Assembly: GCA_027494135.1 (NCBI GenBank)
Contig: JAOSJK010000023.1
Span: forward strand, 76,558-140,557
Reading direction: 5' to 3'
Length of the DNA stretch: 64,000 nt
DNA from: Acidimicrobiia bacterium
Lineage (GTDB): Bacteria > Actinomycetota > Acidimicrobiia > IMCC26256 > PALSA-610
In this document: piece after piece, positions 1 to 8,231 of the stretch
Numbering within the stretch: position 1 is the stretch's first letter
Layout of the letters: every line of letters begins with the position of its first letter
Position numbers and translations under genes: made by a program
Notes under the pieces: model-generated
Databases searched by the model: none
What the model was told of the DNA's origin: nothing
The model's input: only the letters and a program-made list of their open reading frames with translations

Positions 1-962
1 CCTCGGTGATCGCGTCGGATCCTCCGAGACACGAACGCCTCCGTGGCATCGTGAACCGCGGCTTCACGCCGCGCCGCATCGCAGCCCTCGAGCCGAGGGT
101 CCGGCAGATTGCGCGCGAAGCGCTCGACCGGATGCTCCAGAAGGACGCGTTCGACCTGGTGTCCGAGTTCACGATCCCCCTGCCTGTCACGGTGATCGCC
201 GAAGTCCTGGGCGTCGAGCCGGACCGCTACGCCGACTTCAAGCGCTGGTCGGACACGCTGATCTCCGGAGCCACGGGATCCGCGTCGGGGACCCAGCCGG
301 CGCTGCTCCTGGCGGCCTTCCAGGAGTTCAACGCCTACTTCATGGAGCAGATCGAGCGCCGCCGTCGCGACCCGAAGGACGATCTCATCAGCGCGTTGGT
401 CGCGGCAGAAGGTGGAGACGCGGCGCTCACGCCGATGGAGACGCTGATGTTCGCGGTCCTCCTGCTCGTGGCCGGCAACGAGACCACCACGAACCTGATG
501 GGCAACGGGCTCCTGGCGCTGCTGGAGGAACCTGAGCAGTTCGACCGCGTGCGCACCGACCCCGCGCTCGTGCCGCCGTTCGTCGAGGAGGCGCTGCGCT
601 ACGACGGGCCCGTCCAGATGCTCTTCCGCGAGACGACCCAGGACGCCGAGATCGCGGGGACGTCCATCCCAAAGGGCTCGATCGTCCTGCCGATCTTTGC
701 CTCCGCGAACCGCGACGCCGCTCAGTTCGTCGAGCCCGATCGCTTCGATGTCGACCGCGACACACGCGGCCATCTGGGCTTCGGCTTCGGCATCCACTTC
801 TGTCTCGGCGCCTCGCTCGCTCGCCTCGAGGCGAGGGTCGGCTTCGAGGAGCTCTTCAAGCGGGTGTCGAAGCTGCAGCGTCTGGACCCGGAGGTCGAGT
901 ACGTCGACTCGTTCCTCCTGCGTGGGCCGCGCCAGCTCCGGCTCGCAGCCGATCGAGTCTGA
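1..962 (+). CDS. cytochrome P450, 5' end outside window
   Basis: Soluble bacterial-type cytochrome P450 monooxygenase, which would oxidise a small organic substrate using O2 and electrons from a ferredoxin. The substrate cannot be named from sequence. The frame is open from base 3 and the first part of the protein lies before the window. Visible motifs are the I-helix oxygen site VAGNETTTN near residue 155 of the visible part, the K-helix ExxR in EEALRYD, and the heme loop FGFGIHFCLG with the axial Cys near residue 266. A second P450 starts 14 bp after the stop on the same strand, so the two are probably cotranscribed. No ferredoxin or reductase gene is seen nearby. Confidence 0.93.
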   Translation, partial: SVIASDPPRHERLRGIVNRGFTPRRIAALEPRVRQIAREALDRMLQKDAFDLVSEFTIPLPVTVIAEVLGVEPDRYADFKRWSDTLISGATGSASGTQPALLLAAFQEFNAYFMEQIERRRRDPKDDLISALVAAEGGDAALTPMETLMFAVLLLVAGNETTTNLMGNGLLALLEEPEQFDRVRTDPALVPPFVEEALRYDGPVQMLFRETTQDAEIAGTSIPKGSIVLPIFASANRDAAQFVEPDRFDVDRDTRGHLGFGFGIHFCLGASLARLEARVGFEELFKRVSKLQRLDPEVEYVDSFLLRGPRQLRLAADRV

Positions 963-976
963 GGCGAGGAGGAAGT

Positions 977-2200
977 ATGAGTGCCGCCAGCGCGGAGACC
1001 CCCGTCGATCCCTTCCTCTCGGAGGAATTCCAAGGAGACCCGGCATCCGTCATCGCGCGAATGCGCGACGAGGATCCGGTCCACCAGATCCCCGGGATCG
1101 GCGCCTGGATGGTGACACGCTACGACGACGTACGGGCGCTCTTCACGCACCCGGACACTACGAACGACCGCCGGCAGTACGAGCACCACCGGCCGCCGGA
1201 AGACGCGATGGCACAGTGGATCGCCGCCAACAGCCCCTTCGCCGCGCCTCCCGAGCAGCACGCCCGCATGCGCCGGCTCGTGTCCGCCGCCCTGACCCCG
1301 CGCGCGGTCATGCGTATGGAGGGCCAGGTGCGCGAGGTGGTCGAACAGTTCGCCGCCCCGCTCCGCGGACGAAGGGGAGTGGTGGATCTCTTCGCCGAGT
1401 TCACCGAGCCCATCCCCAACACCGTCATCGGACGCATTACCGGGGTCCCGCCGAAAGGCAGCGACGAGCTGCGGTGGCGGCAGCTCGGGCGCGACGCCGT
1501 GCGCGGGGTGAGCCCCTTCCTCTCGCCCGAGGAGCGACGCCAATCGGAAGCCTCCATGGTCGAGATCTGCGAGTACGTCCGCGAACTGGCCGCCGAGCGG
1601 CGCCGGGAGCCGCGCGAGGATCTCGTCTCCGATCTCGTCCAAGCCCACGACGCGAGCGACCGCATGACGAACGACGAGATCATGCTGATGGTCTCCGGGT
1701 TGGTCGCCGCCGGGACGGAGACGACGACGATCGGGGGGACACGCGGGATCCGCACCCTTCTTCAGCATCCAGAGCAGATGGAGCAGTTGCGCTCGGACCC
1801 TTCTCTCATGCCGAACGCCGTGAACGAGCTGCTGCGCTTCGACTTCGGCTCGCTCGGGCTGCCGCGCTACGCGCTGCAGGACTTCGAGCTTCGGGGCAAG
1901 AAGATCCGCAAGGGCGAGCTGCTCCTGCTGAGCTTCATGGGCGCGCATCGCGACCCGGAGGTGTTTCGCGACCCGGACCGCTTCGACGTTCGCCGCGACA
2001 CCAGCCGGCTCACGATCTTCGGCCACGGCCCGCACTACTGCCTCGGAGCGAACCTCGCCCGCACCGAGCTCGCGTGCATGTTCGAGGCCGTCCTGAACCT
2101 CCTGCCGGCCGAGGCGCGGCTCCTGGAAGACCAGATCGAGTGGATCCGCTTCGGGATGTTCAACGCGATCAACAGTCTGCCGGTCGACTTCGGCAGCTGA
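977..2200 (+). CDS. cytochrome P450
   Basis: Complete P450 of 407 residues, the usual size for soluble bacterial members. The ATG is preceded by GAGGAGG a few bases upstream. Motifs: I-helix VAAGTETTT around residue 244, ExxR in NELLRFD, and heme loop FGHGPHYCLG with the Cys at about residue 355. It lies directly behind another P450; the two differ clearly, so this is not a recent duplication. Role and substrate are unknown. It may be host chromosome at the border of the mobile element or metabolic cargo, since no border sequence is recognisable between it and the conjugation operon that converges on it from the right. Confidence 0.95.
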   Translation: MSAASAETPVDPFLSEEFQGDPASVIARMRDEDPVHQIPGIGAWMVTRYDDVRALFTHPDTTNDRRQYEHHRPPEDAMAQWIAANSPFAAPPEQHARMRRLVSAALTPRAVMRMEGQVREVVEQFAAPLRGRRGVVDLFAEFTEPIPNTVIGRITGVPPKGSDELRWRQLGRDAVRGVSPFLSPEERRQSEASMVEICEYVRELAAERRREPREDLVSDLVQAHDASDRMTNDEIMLMVSGLVAAGTETTTIGGTRGIRTLLQHPEQMEQLRSDPSLMPNAVNELLRFDFGSLGLPRYALQDFELRGKKIRKGELLLLSFMGAHRDPEVFRDPDRFDVRRDTSRLTIFGHGPHYCLGANLARTELACMFEAVLNLLPAEARLLEDQIEWIRFGMFNAINSLPVDFGS

Positions 2201-2249
2201 AGCCGAAGCGGGCATTCAGTCCGCCCAGGAGCGTCCGAACGCTCGACGA

Positions 2250-2594
2250 CTACTCCAGGAACCCGCGCTGGCGCAGCCAGGCGACGAAGCGGCCCTGCGG
2301 TGTGCGCTCGTCGAGGAAGCCCAGGAACTCGGCGGCGTCGGTGAAGGGACCGAAGGGCTTCCGATCCTCCGGCAGCTCACCGATCCAGAGCGCGAGACCG
2401 ACGAGGGCAGCGCCCAACGCGTTCAACCAGAAGAGGATCCAGGCGAGCGTCGGTGCCGTGTCTGCGTGGATCGCAATCGCGCAGAGCAACATGACGCCGA
2501 CGTGCAGCGCGATCGATGCCCGTGGACCGAGCCTCGGGCGACGACGCCACACACGCGGGAAGGGTCGTCTCAGTGGACGGTGCCTCGGGGTCAA
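2250..2594 (-). CDS. small membrane protein, unknown
   Basis: A 114-residue protein starting with TTG. After a very basic N-terminus (many Arg in the first 25 residues) there are two hydrophobic segments, roughly residues 27-44 and 48-70. The acidic/polar C-terminus contains FTDAAEFLGFLDERTPQG. It is the last gene of the leftward conjugation operon. I do not recognise the family. Position suggests an accessory transfer gene. The start is uncertain because the Arg-rich beginning could be upstream sequence read in frame. Confidence 0.5.
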   Translation of the reverse strand: MTPRHRPLRRPFPRVWRRRPRLGPRASIALHVGVMLLCAIAIHADTAPTLAWILFWLNALGAALVGLALWIGELPEDRKPFGPFTDAAEFLGFLDERTPQGRFVAWLRQRGFLE

Positions 2595-2664
2595 GAGGGG
2601 AGGGCGAGCGCAAGAACGCGGGCGGGGTCGCCCCCGCCCGCGCTGGCTCGCCCGAGCCGCTCCG

Positions 2665-2883
2665 CTACTCGGCGGGGCGCTCGCGGAAGGGCCGGATGTT
2701 GATCGTGCCGCCGCCCAGCGGCACGTGGTCGAGGACGACGTTCAGCGAGCCGTCCTTGCAGCCGAAGGCGGTCCCGATCTGGGTCCACTTCGACTTCTCC
2801 TCGCCGTCCTTCTCGTAGTTGCGCACGCTGTAGACGCCGAGGCGCTCGTGCGCGCTGAGGTCGACGGTGTTCTTCTTGGCCAT
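2665..2883 (-). CDS. small conserved-looking mobile-element protein
   Basis: A 72-residue soluble protein beginning MAKKNTVDLSAHERLGVYS. The ATG is chosen because AAAAGGAG lies six bases upstream; an in-frame extension further upstream would run through the structured leader. The sequence is compact, with a predicted beta-rich core (TQIGTAFGCKDGSLNVVLDH). Family not recognised. A hairpin-bearing leader shared with the gene at 22016-22379 lies upstream, so the two are probably regulated alike. Confidence 0.7.
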   Translation of the reverse strand: MAKKNTVDLSAHERLGVYSVRNYEKDGEEKSKWTQIGTAFGCKDGSLNVVLDHVPLGGGTINIRPFRERPAE

Positions 2884-2894
2884 GATGATCTCCT

Positions 2895-3060
2895 TTTGTG
2901 TAGGCCCCCGTAGGGCCGTCTCTCTCGCCCCACCCGGAGAGACGGCCGCAGGCGGGCCCAGCCGCAGAGCCGCGCAAGCCGGCGGCAGCGCGAGCGGGGG
3001 ACGAGGCAAAGGACGTGAACGCGGCGGAGTCCGCGGAGCCGCGGGCGCGGCCTTGTGGCC
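2895..3060 (-). promoter_or_regulatory. structured leader, copy 1
   Basis: Upstream of the 72-residue gene lies a perfect 11-bp inverted repeat, GGCCGTCTCTC at 2914-2924 and GAGAGACGGCC at 2937-2947, with a 12-nt loop. Further upstream is the box GAGGCAAAGGACGTGAACG at 3003-3021 followed by a GC-rich tail ending near CCTTGTGG. The same arrangement occurs at 22385-22545. The stem bases differ between copies but pairing is kept. Likely an RNA leader or protein-binding region; function unknown. Confidence 0.6.
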
Positions 3061-3193
3061 GAGCCTCCCCGAGCCGGCGACGGCTCCAGGCGGTAGCGAA
3101 GGAGATCCGTGGCCAGGCAGGCGACCGGCTTCCAGCGCCGCGTCGGCTCGGTCGCAGTGGGAGCGACGGGTGGACGGCGATCCTCGAAGTCGT

Positions 3194-3217
3194 GTGGGCC
3201 CACGGGACCATGGGCCC
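3194..3217. repeat. GGGCCC octamer trimer
   Basis: Three consecutive octamers, GTGGGCCC, ACGGGACC and ATGGGCCC, in the gap between the primase-like gene and the small gene. The same three units, differing at one base, sit inside the relaxase gene at 55132-55155, and related octamers form the long arrays near parA. The rest of the 375-bp gap (2884-3258) holds the leader and no gene I can support. Confidence 0.7.
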
Positions 3218-3258
3218 GGCTCGCGGGTCGGCCGCGTTCGGGCCTTGCTTGGCGCCGA

Positions 3259-4629
3259 TCACGGTCCGGCCTCGCGGGCGAGCTGCGCCAGGCGCGGAGC
3301 GATCTCGGCGGCGACGTGGGCGGCGGGCACTCCCGCGCGCCGGAGCGCCCTCCCGGCTTCGAGCCAGCTTTCAAGAAGAGCATCACATTCCCGGATGCCG
3401 CGAGCGATTTCACGAGCGTCCCCTGATAGATGGGAGACAGTTCTCAGAATGGGCTCGAGGTCCCAATCGGTGGCGCCGAGCGAGCCGAGGAGGGCCTGGT
3501 CGAGGTCCTCCTCGGCGCCGTTGAGCGCGGCGTAGATCCGGGCTGGCCAGCGCCGGGCGAGAAGCTCGAGGACCGCGCGCCGCCCGGCCGCGAGGACGAC
3601 GGAGTTCGGGTCGAGCTTCCGGGGGGCCACAGCGCCGGAGAGGCGCCGAACCTCGTCCGGGTGGATCACGAAGAGCTGCGGTCTGCTCTCGCCGACGCTC
3701 GGGGCTCCCTGGATGGCCTGCAGCAGCGCCTTCCGACCGGGCGCGTCGCTGTCGAACCAGAGCGTGAGATCGCGACAGCCGAGGGCCTCCAGGGCGCTCC
3801 AGGCGCCCTGCGAGATCGTCGTGCCCGCCGCGGCGACCACGTTGCGAACGCCAGCGGCCCGCAGGGCGAGGGCGTCGAAGATGCCCTCGACCAGCACGAG
3901 TGCCGGAGCGGCCGCGGGAAGTGAGAGGCCGAACAGGGGAGGCCGCGGGCCCGTCGAGCAGAGGTACTTGGGCCCGCCACCCCGGAGCCGGCGGCCGAAG
4001 ACCGCGACGAGGGTGCCGCGCGAGTCGCGCCAGGCACCCACGATCCGGCTCGCCCAGTGGGCGTCGGCCAGGCCGACCAGGCGGAGCTCGGACAGGTCGA
4101 CGCCGGCGCCGCTTCCGATGGGCGGCGCCAGGCCGAGCTCGAACTCGGCCCATGTCTCCCGGCCGAGGCCGCGGCGCTCGAGGGCGGAGCGCGCTCTGCG
4201 GGCGTCTGGATCGTCAGCGTCCAGAAGGCGCCAGCGAGCGGTCTCGATGAAGTGCTCCAGGACCTCGGTTCGCTCGTCGCGAGCGCGCGCCGGCGCAGAA
4301 GCAGCCGGCGGCGCAACGCCGGCCCGCTCCGCGAGCGCGGCAACCGCCTCCCGGAAGGCGTGCCGCTGCGGCGGCGTTCCTCCGTGCACGTAGGCACACC
4401 ACGTCTGCGCGCGCTCACCGTGGATCAGGAAGCCGAAGGGCCGATGGCAGATCACCCGGTCCGGGCGGACGCCGAAGCGCTCCTTGGTGAAGGCGCGATT
4501 CGTGGCGACCCAACCCGCCGCCGTCCTGCGCCACCCAAACTCCGGGAAGGCCGCGTCGAGCTTCTCGAAGAGCACGGGCTGGACCACCTCCTCCAGGTAC
4601 TCGACGAGGGAGGGCCGCTCGCTGGTCAA
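3259..4629 (-). CDS. primase-like Toprim protein
   Basis: A 456-residue protein with a Toprim domain typical of plasmid and phage DNA primases. LVLVEGIFDALAL near residue 245 supplies the conserved Glu and LWFDSDAPGRKA near residue 290 the DxD pair; both bind metal for primer synthesis. The N-terminal 110 residues hold a few Cys/His (VICHRPFG, TWCAYVHGG) and may be a degenerate zinc-binding region. It starts with TTG, overlapping the previous stop as TTGA. On conjugative elements such primases make primers on the transferred strand in the recipient. No helicase domain is present. The full catalytic set beyond Toprim cannot be confirmed by eye. Confidence 0.75.
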   Translation of the reverse strand: MTSERPSLVEYLEEVVQPVLFEKLDAAFPEFGWRRTAAGWVATNRAFTKERFGVRPDRVICHRPFGFLIHGERAQTWCAYVHGGTPPQRHAFREAVAALAERAGVAPPAASAPARARDERTEVLEHFIETARWRLLDADDPDARRARSALERRGLGRETWAEFELGLAPPIGSGAGVDLSELRLVGLADAHWASRIVGAWRDSRGTLVAVFGRRLRGGGPKYLCSTGPRPPLFGLSLPAAAPALVLVEGIFDALALRAAGVRNVVAAAGTTISQGAWSALEALGCRDLTLWFDSDAPGRKALLQAIQGAPSVGESRPQLFVIHPDEVRRLSGAVAPRKLDPNSVVLAAGRRAVLELLARRWPARIYAALNGAEEDLDQALLGSLGATDWDLEPILRTVSHLSGDAREIARGIRECDALLESWLEAGRALRRAGVPAAHVAAEIAPRLAQLAREAGP

Positions 4630-4955
4630 GGGCCGCCCTCGGTCCCGAAGAAGGCGTGGGTGTTCTCGAGCCAGCGATCTACGTGCGCGGGGTCGGCTGC
4701 TCCGAGATCCGCCAGGAGGTCGCCCACCATCGTCCGCGTGTCCTTGTCGAGCTGCACGAGCATCCCCTGAGGGAGCTGGCTGTCGCCGTTCCAGATGGCG
4801 AGAGCCAGGTCGAAGAGCGTGCGAGCGCGCCGCACGCGGGCCGGCTCCGAGAAGCTGGGCTGGGTGTACTCGCCGCGCTCCTGGTCGTAGTGGGCGAGCT
4901 CGAGGAGCCGATTGCAGACAGCGCGGTGCTGCTCCTCGTCGCGGAAGTCGGTCAC
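4626..4955 (-). CDS. unknown transfer-operon protein
   Basis: A 109-residue soluble protein, rich in charged residues and probably helical, with Arg/Asp-rich stretches and a C-terminal WLENTHAFFG segment. It starts with GTG overlapping the previous stop (GTGA) and ends overlapping the next start (TTGA), so it is almost certainly translated as part of the trb operon. Family not recognised. Its place between the DUF2274 gene and the primase-like gene suggests an accessory role in transfer or in DNA establishment in the recipient. Confidence 0.65.
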   Translation of the reverse strand: MTDFRDEEQHRAVCNRLLELAHYDQERGEYTQPSFSEPARVRRARTLFDLALAIWNGDSQLPQGMLVQLDKDTRTMVGDLLADLGAADPAHVDRWLENTHAFFGTEGGP

Positions 4956-5233
4956 GCGCGGGCCTCCTCGGCCGCGGCGCCCGGCTCGGGACCGTTGGCG
5001 CGTCGGGCGCGCGCGCCCTCGCGTCGCTGTCGCCTCTTCCAGGAACGGAAGGCGCGGTCGGTCTCGAGGAACTGGCGCAGGATCTCCGCCGCGAGCTTCG
5101 GGACGTCGATCGCGTCCCCGTACTCGGCTTCGTAGAGTTCGGCGTAGGCCTCGAGCTCGCCGTAGGTGTCGGCCTCGAGGCGGAGCTTCAGCTCGCGAGG
5201 GGTCGCTGGCTTCGGGGCGGGCTTGAGCTTCAC
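4952..5233 (-). CDS. DUF2274-like protein
   Basis: A 93-residue basic protein whose pattern matches the DUF2274 proteins normally encoded right after trbI in Trb-type ICEs and plasmids. It has an N-terminal MKLKP stretch, a leucine-rich RLEADTYGELEAYAELY helix, a lysine/leucine helix ending LRQFLETDRAF, and a very basic tail. Starts with GTG overlapping the trbI stop by four bases. The molecular role of the family is unknown; the pairing with trbI is the main evidence. Confidence 0.75.
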   Translation of the reverse strand: MKLKPAPKPATPRELKLRLEADTYGELEAYAELYEAEYGDAIDVPKLAAEILRQFLETDRAFRSWKRRQRREGARARRANGPEPGAAAEEARA

Positions 5234-6480
5234 GGGACGAGTCCTCCTCCGACGAAGGTGTTGAGATACGGGCCCTCGAAGATGAGGTCCCGGTTGACGA
5301 GCACGTTGAAGCGGTAGCCCGGCCGGATCTTGATCGTGGGCTGCACGCTCATCTCGCGGCGGATCATCTCGCTGGAGACCTCGCCGAGGTTCTGGCCGAG
5401 CGCGGTGGCGAGCGTGTCCTTCACCTGGTCGCGGGTCGAGCGCTCGTCGCCGGAGTCACCGTTCGTGTTGTTGTCCTGGCTGAGCGTGATGCCGGCGGTG
5501 AGGACCGAGAGCAGCAGCGCGCTGCCGAATACGCGCGTGTAGTGGCGGTCGACCTGGTCCTGGAAGCCCGCGGCTCCGATCAGGTCGGTGCCGGGCATGC
5601 CGCCGATGTTGAGCTTCGTTCCGTCCGGGAAGATGAGCCGCTGCCAGGCGACGAGTAGGCGCCGCTGGCCGAAGGTCACCACGCTGTCGTAGACCCCGAC
5701 GAGGGTCGTGCCCTGCGGAATCAGGAGGTGTCGCCCCGTTGCCGAGTCGCGGACGTTCTCGCGGACGCGCGCGGTCATGACTCCCGGAAGGTCCGAGTCC
5801 CCCTGTGTCACCAGGACCGCGGGCACGATCATCCCGGCCGTGACCTCGTAGGTGGAGATCGCCTCGCGCACCATGTGTGGGTTCGTCTCCTCGGCCTCGC
5901 CGATACCGGCGGAGTCGAGGAAGGCCTTCTTCCCGGCTTGGTTGTTCTGCAGGAGCGTCGGGTCCTTCGGCGCGAGAGCGTCGGCCAGGGCGCCCAGCAT
6001 CGGCGGGTGGGGCTGGGAACGGTTCGCACCGGCCGGCGCCCCACCGAGCGAGGCGGAGACCGCCTGGCCTCGGAAGCCCGCCACGATCGGCGCCGCGTCG
6101 AGGGCGCGCCGGGCCCGGGCAATGCGCTGGCGCTCTTCCTCGTCCACCCCTCCGCTCGCGACGGGGACGACCGCGGGATCGCCCGGAGGAGGCACCGCAG
6201 CCTCGGCCGGCCCCGCCGAGACCTCGGGGAGCGGCACCCCGTCGGGCTGGGATCGCCAGAACGCATCGGCGTTCCCGTCGCCCGCGAGGCCCGCCGAGTC
6301 TGGGGCCTCGATGGGATTGCGGTTCTCGACCAGGGTCACGGCCGCGGCGACGAGCACCGCTCCCATCAGGAGCGCGCCCACCAGGAGGGCGTTGCGGTTG
6401 AGCCGGGTCGTGCGCGGCCGCGGCCGAAGGTCGAGGCCGTCGGGTCCGCCGCTGCCCAGGTCGTAGGGCGAGTCGGACAT
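5230..6480 (-). CDS. trbI: TrbI/VirB10 core-complex protein
   Basis: A 416-residue VirB10-type protein that spans from inner membrane to outer-membrane core and gates the secretion channel. A short cytoplasmic N-terminus is followed by one membrane segment (about residues 32-52, NALLVGALLMGAVLVAAAV), a Pro/Ala-rich periplasmic linker, and the conserved C-terminal beta domain from about residue 190. That domain includes VTAGMIVPAVLVTQGDSDLPG and the RHLLIPQGTTLVGVYDS stretch typical of TrbI. Length and order after trbG fit the family. It sits 12 bp behind trbG. Confidence 0.93.
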   Translation of the reverse strand: MSDSPYDLGSGGPDGLDLRPRPRTTRLNRNALLVGALLMGAVLVAAAVTLVENRNPIEAPDSAGLAGDGNADAFWRSQPDGVPLPEVSAGPAEAAVPPPGDPAVVPVASGGVDEEERQRIARARRALDAAPIVAGFRGQAVSASLGGAPAGANRSQPHPPMLGALADALAPKDPTLLQNNQAGKKAFLDSAGIGEAEETNPHMVREAISTYEVTAGMIVPAVLVTQGDSDLPGVMTARVRENVRDSATGRHLLIPQGTTLVGVYDSVVTFGQRRLLVAWQRLIFPDGTKLNIGGMPGTDLIGAAGFQDQVDRHYTRVFGSALLLSVLTAGITLSQDNNTNGDSGDERSTRDQVKDTLATALGQNLGEVSSEMIRREMSVQPTIKIRPGYRFNVLVNRDLIFEGPYLNTFVGGGLVP

Positions 6481-6492
6481 CAGAGCACTCCC

Positions 6493-7542
6493 TCAGCGGA
6501 CCTTCGCCAGTTCCTGGCCGGTGCCTTCGCCGTGCCCCGCGACGTTCTCCTCGCTCGGCTTCTGGCGAGTGATGTAGACCTCGTCTGCCCGCCGGCCCAC
6601 GCCCACCGCCATGCGCGCCTTCGAGAAGAGCTTGTCGACGATGTAATGCCCGTCGCGGATGCGGTAGTTGACGAGGTTCTGCTGGCCGTGCTCGTCGACG
6701 ACCCAGAGGCCGGGAGCCTCCGTCACGTGCATGGCCATCGGCATCTTGATGTAGACGCGCGTCCCGTCGTCGAAGACCTTCTCGGGGCGCCAGGGGACCG
6801 TGTCTCCCGAGATGTCGTAGCCGTAGTAGAGCTCGGGCGGGACGCCCGGCTCGAGGGCCTCCTCGGCTGCCGCCGCCGCAGCGAGCCGTGCCTGCTCGGT
6901 GCGCTGCTTCTCGGACATCCAGGCGGTGACGGTTTCGTTGGGGTAGTAGAAGCCGGCGTGCCGGAAGTAGCTCCGCCGCCCGTCTGGATCGTCGACTGAG
7001 ATGAGGCCCACGTGGTAGGTGCGCCGGTCCGTCGTGATGATGGCGTTCGTCGAGATCTTCTCCTCGACCGGCTTGAAGATCACGTGGGGCGCTCGCGCGC
7101 CAGCGGGGCCGCTCTCCATCTTCTGCGCATGCCAGAACTCGGTGTCCCCGAGCGCCACGTCGAGCACGCTCTCGCCCGGCTGGAGCTGGAGGTCGCAGAC
7201 CCGCAGCGGCTTGCAGTAGAGGAGGGGATAGGACTGGCCGTACGGGAAGCGCACGAAGCCGCGCCGCTTGTCGCGGATCACCGGCGCGCTCCCCGACTCG
7301 ACGAATTTCTCCATGGCCTTGTTCATCTCGGGACTGTCGACCTGGAGGAACTCGACGTCGGGGCTCACAGGGAGATCGACGCCGGCGTTGGAGGCGGGCG
7401 CCCGGGACAGGGGGGCGCGCGCGTTCGGGAAGTCGTCGGGTCCCATGCGGGGAGCCTTCGGGAAGGAGTTGCAGGCGCTGAGCATGGCGGTCACGGCCAG
7501 CGCGCCTGCGGCGCCGGCGAGAGAACGCAGGAATCGCTTCAC
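6493..7542 (-). CDS. trbG: TrbG/VirB9 outer-membrane core protein
   Basis: A 349-residue VirB9-like protein. I choose the GTG at 7542 because a GGAGG lies just upstream and the product then begins with a lipoprotein signal: basic start, hydrophobic stretch and lipobox LSAC with Cys24. The frame is open far upstream, but that reading belongs to other genes in other frames. The C-terminal half has the VirB9 pattern (VYIKMPMAMHVTEAPGLWVV, NYRIRDGHYIVDKLF). It forms the outer-membrane ring with TrbI. A lipidated VirB9 is slightly unusual, since lipid is more often on a VirB7 partner. Confidence 0.92.
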   Translation of the reverse strand: MKRFLRSLAGAAGALAVTAMLSACNSFPKAPRMGPDDFPNARAPLSRAPASNAGVDLPVSPDVEFLQVDSPEMNKAMEKFVESGSAPVIRDKRRGFVRFPYGQSYPLLYCKPLRVCDLQLQPGESVLDVALGDTEFWHAQKMESGPAGARAPHVIFKPVEEKISTNAIITTDRRTYHVGLISVDDPDGRRSYFRHAGFYYPNETVTAWMSEKQRTEQARLAAAAAAEEALEPGVPPELYYGYDISGDTVPWRPEKVFDDGTRVYIKMPMAMHVTEAPGLWVVDEHGQQNLVNYRIRDGHYIVDKLFSKARMAVGVGRRADEVYITRQKPSEENVAGHGEGTGQELAKVR

Positions 7543-7555
7543 GGGGAACCTCCTC

Positions 7556-8217
7556 TCAGAACGTCCGGCTCCACGAGATCCTCGTGACCTTGAAGCCGAG
7601 CGGGTTGACCACGATCTCCTCGGGGGTTTCGGGGGATCGATCAGGACCTCGAACTGGCCCTTCCACGTCTCCTGGCCCGCGTCCTTGCCCTCGAGCGTGT
7701 GCTTCGCTTCGACCCACTCCACCTGCCACGTCCGCTCTCCGATCTGGAGCGTGTTCCGCACGGTGGGCATCACGATCTGCGTGCGGCTGCGCACGAACGG
7801 GTTCGTGGCCTCGTCGCGGAAGTGGGCGTTGAGGAAGGCGATCGCAGGCCCCGCGGCCTGCTGGTAGGCCTGGTCGAGGAGCTGCTTCTGGGCCGTGCGG
7901 TCGGCGGTGACCTGGCGCACCTGGCGCACGAAGTTCTGGAGCTGCCAGCCGACGATCCTCGGGTCCGTCGTCCTGGATGCTTGGGCTGGGCCGATCACGA
8001 GGCTCTGGCCCGCGTCGTCGACACGGACCACGTAGGGCACGACCTTGCTCTGCGAGGCGTGCCAGACCAGGGCCAGCGCGAAGACGACGATCACGAAGAG
8101 CTCGCCGAAGGCGATCAGCTGCCAGTTCCAGCGCGCGCGGACCAGGTTCTGGTAGCGCTCGTTCCAGATGCCGCGGGCCTCGTGGTACGGGTTCGACGTC
8201 TCGGCGGCGGTGCCCAA
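7556..8217 (-). CDS. trbF: TrbF/VirB8, apparent frameshift
   Basis: VirB8-type inner-membrane scaffold. TTG start at 8217 with GAGGAGG upstream. There is one membrane segment near residues 27-50 (LIAFGELFVIVVFALALVW) and a periplasmic domain containing VVPYVVRVDDAGQSL. Near 7622-7635 the frame is lost. Adding one C to a five-C run (minus strand) restores the expected end PETPEEIVVNPLGF through ISWSRTF and a stop at 7556. Repaired length is about 220 residues, normal for TrbF. Unrepaired, the frame runs on through trbG. I think a homopolymer miscall is more likely than a real mutation, because the rest of the operon is intact. Confidence 0.85.
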
Positions 8218-8231
8218 GTGAAGCCTCCTCG

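Noticed and set aside
722..2215. Long minus-strand frame of 497 codons opposite the P450 genes
   Set aside because: Antisense frame typical of GC-rich codon bias; the plus-strand P450 motifs are unambiguous.
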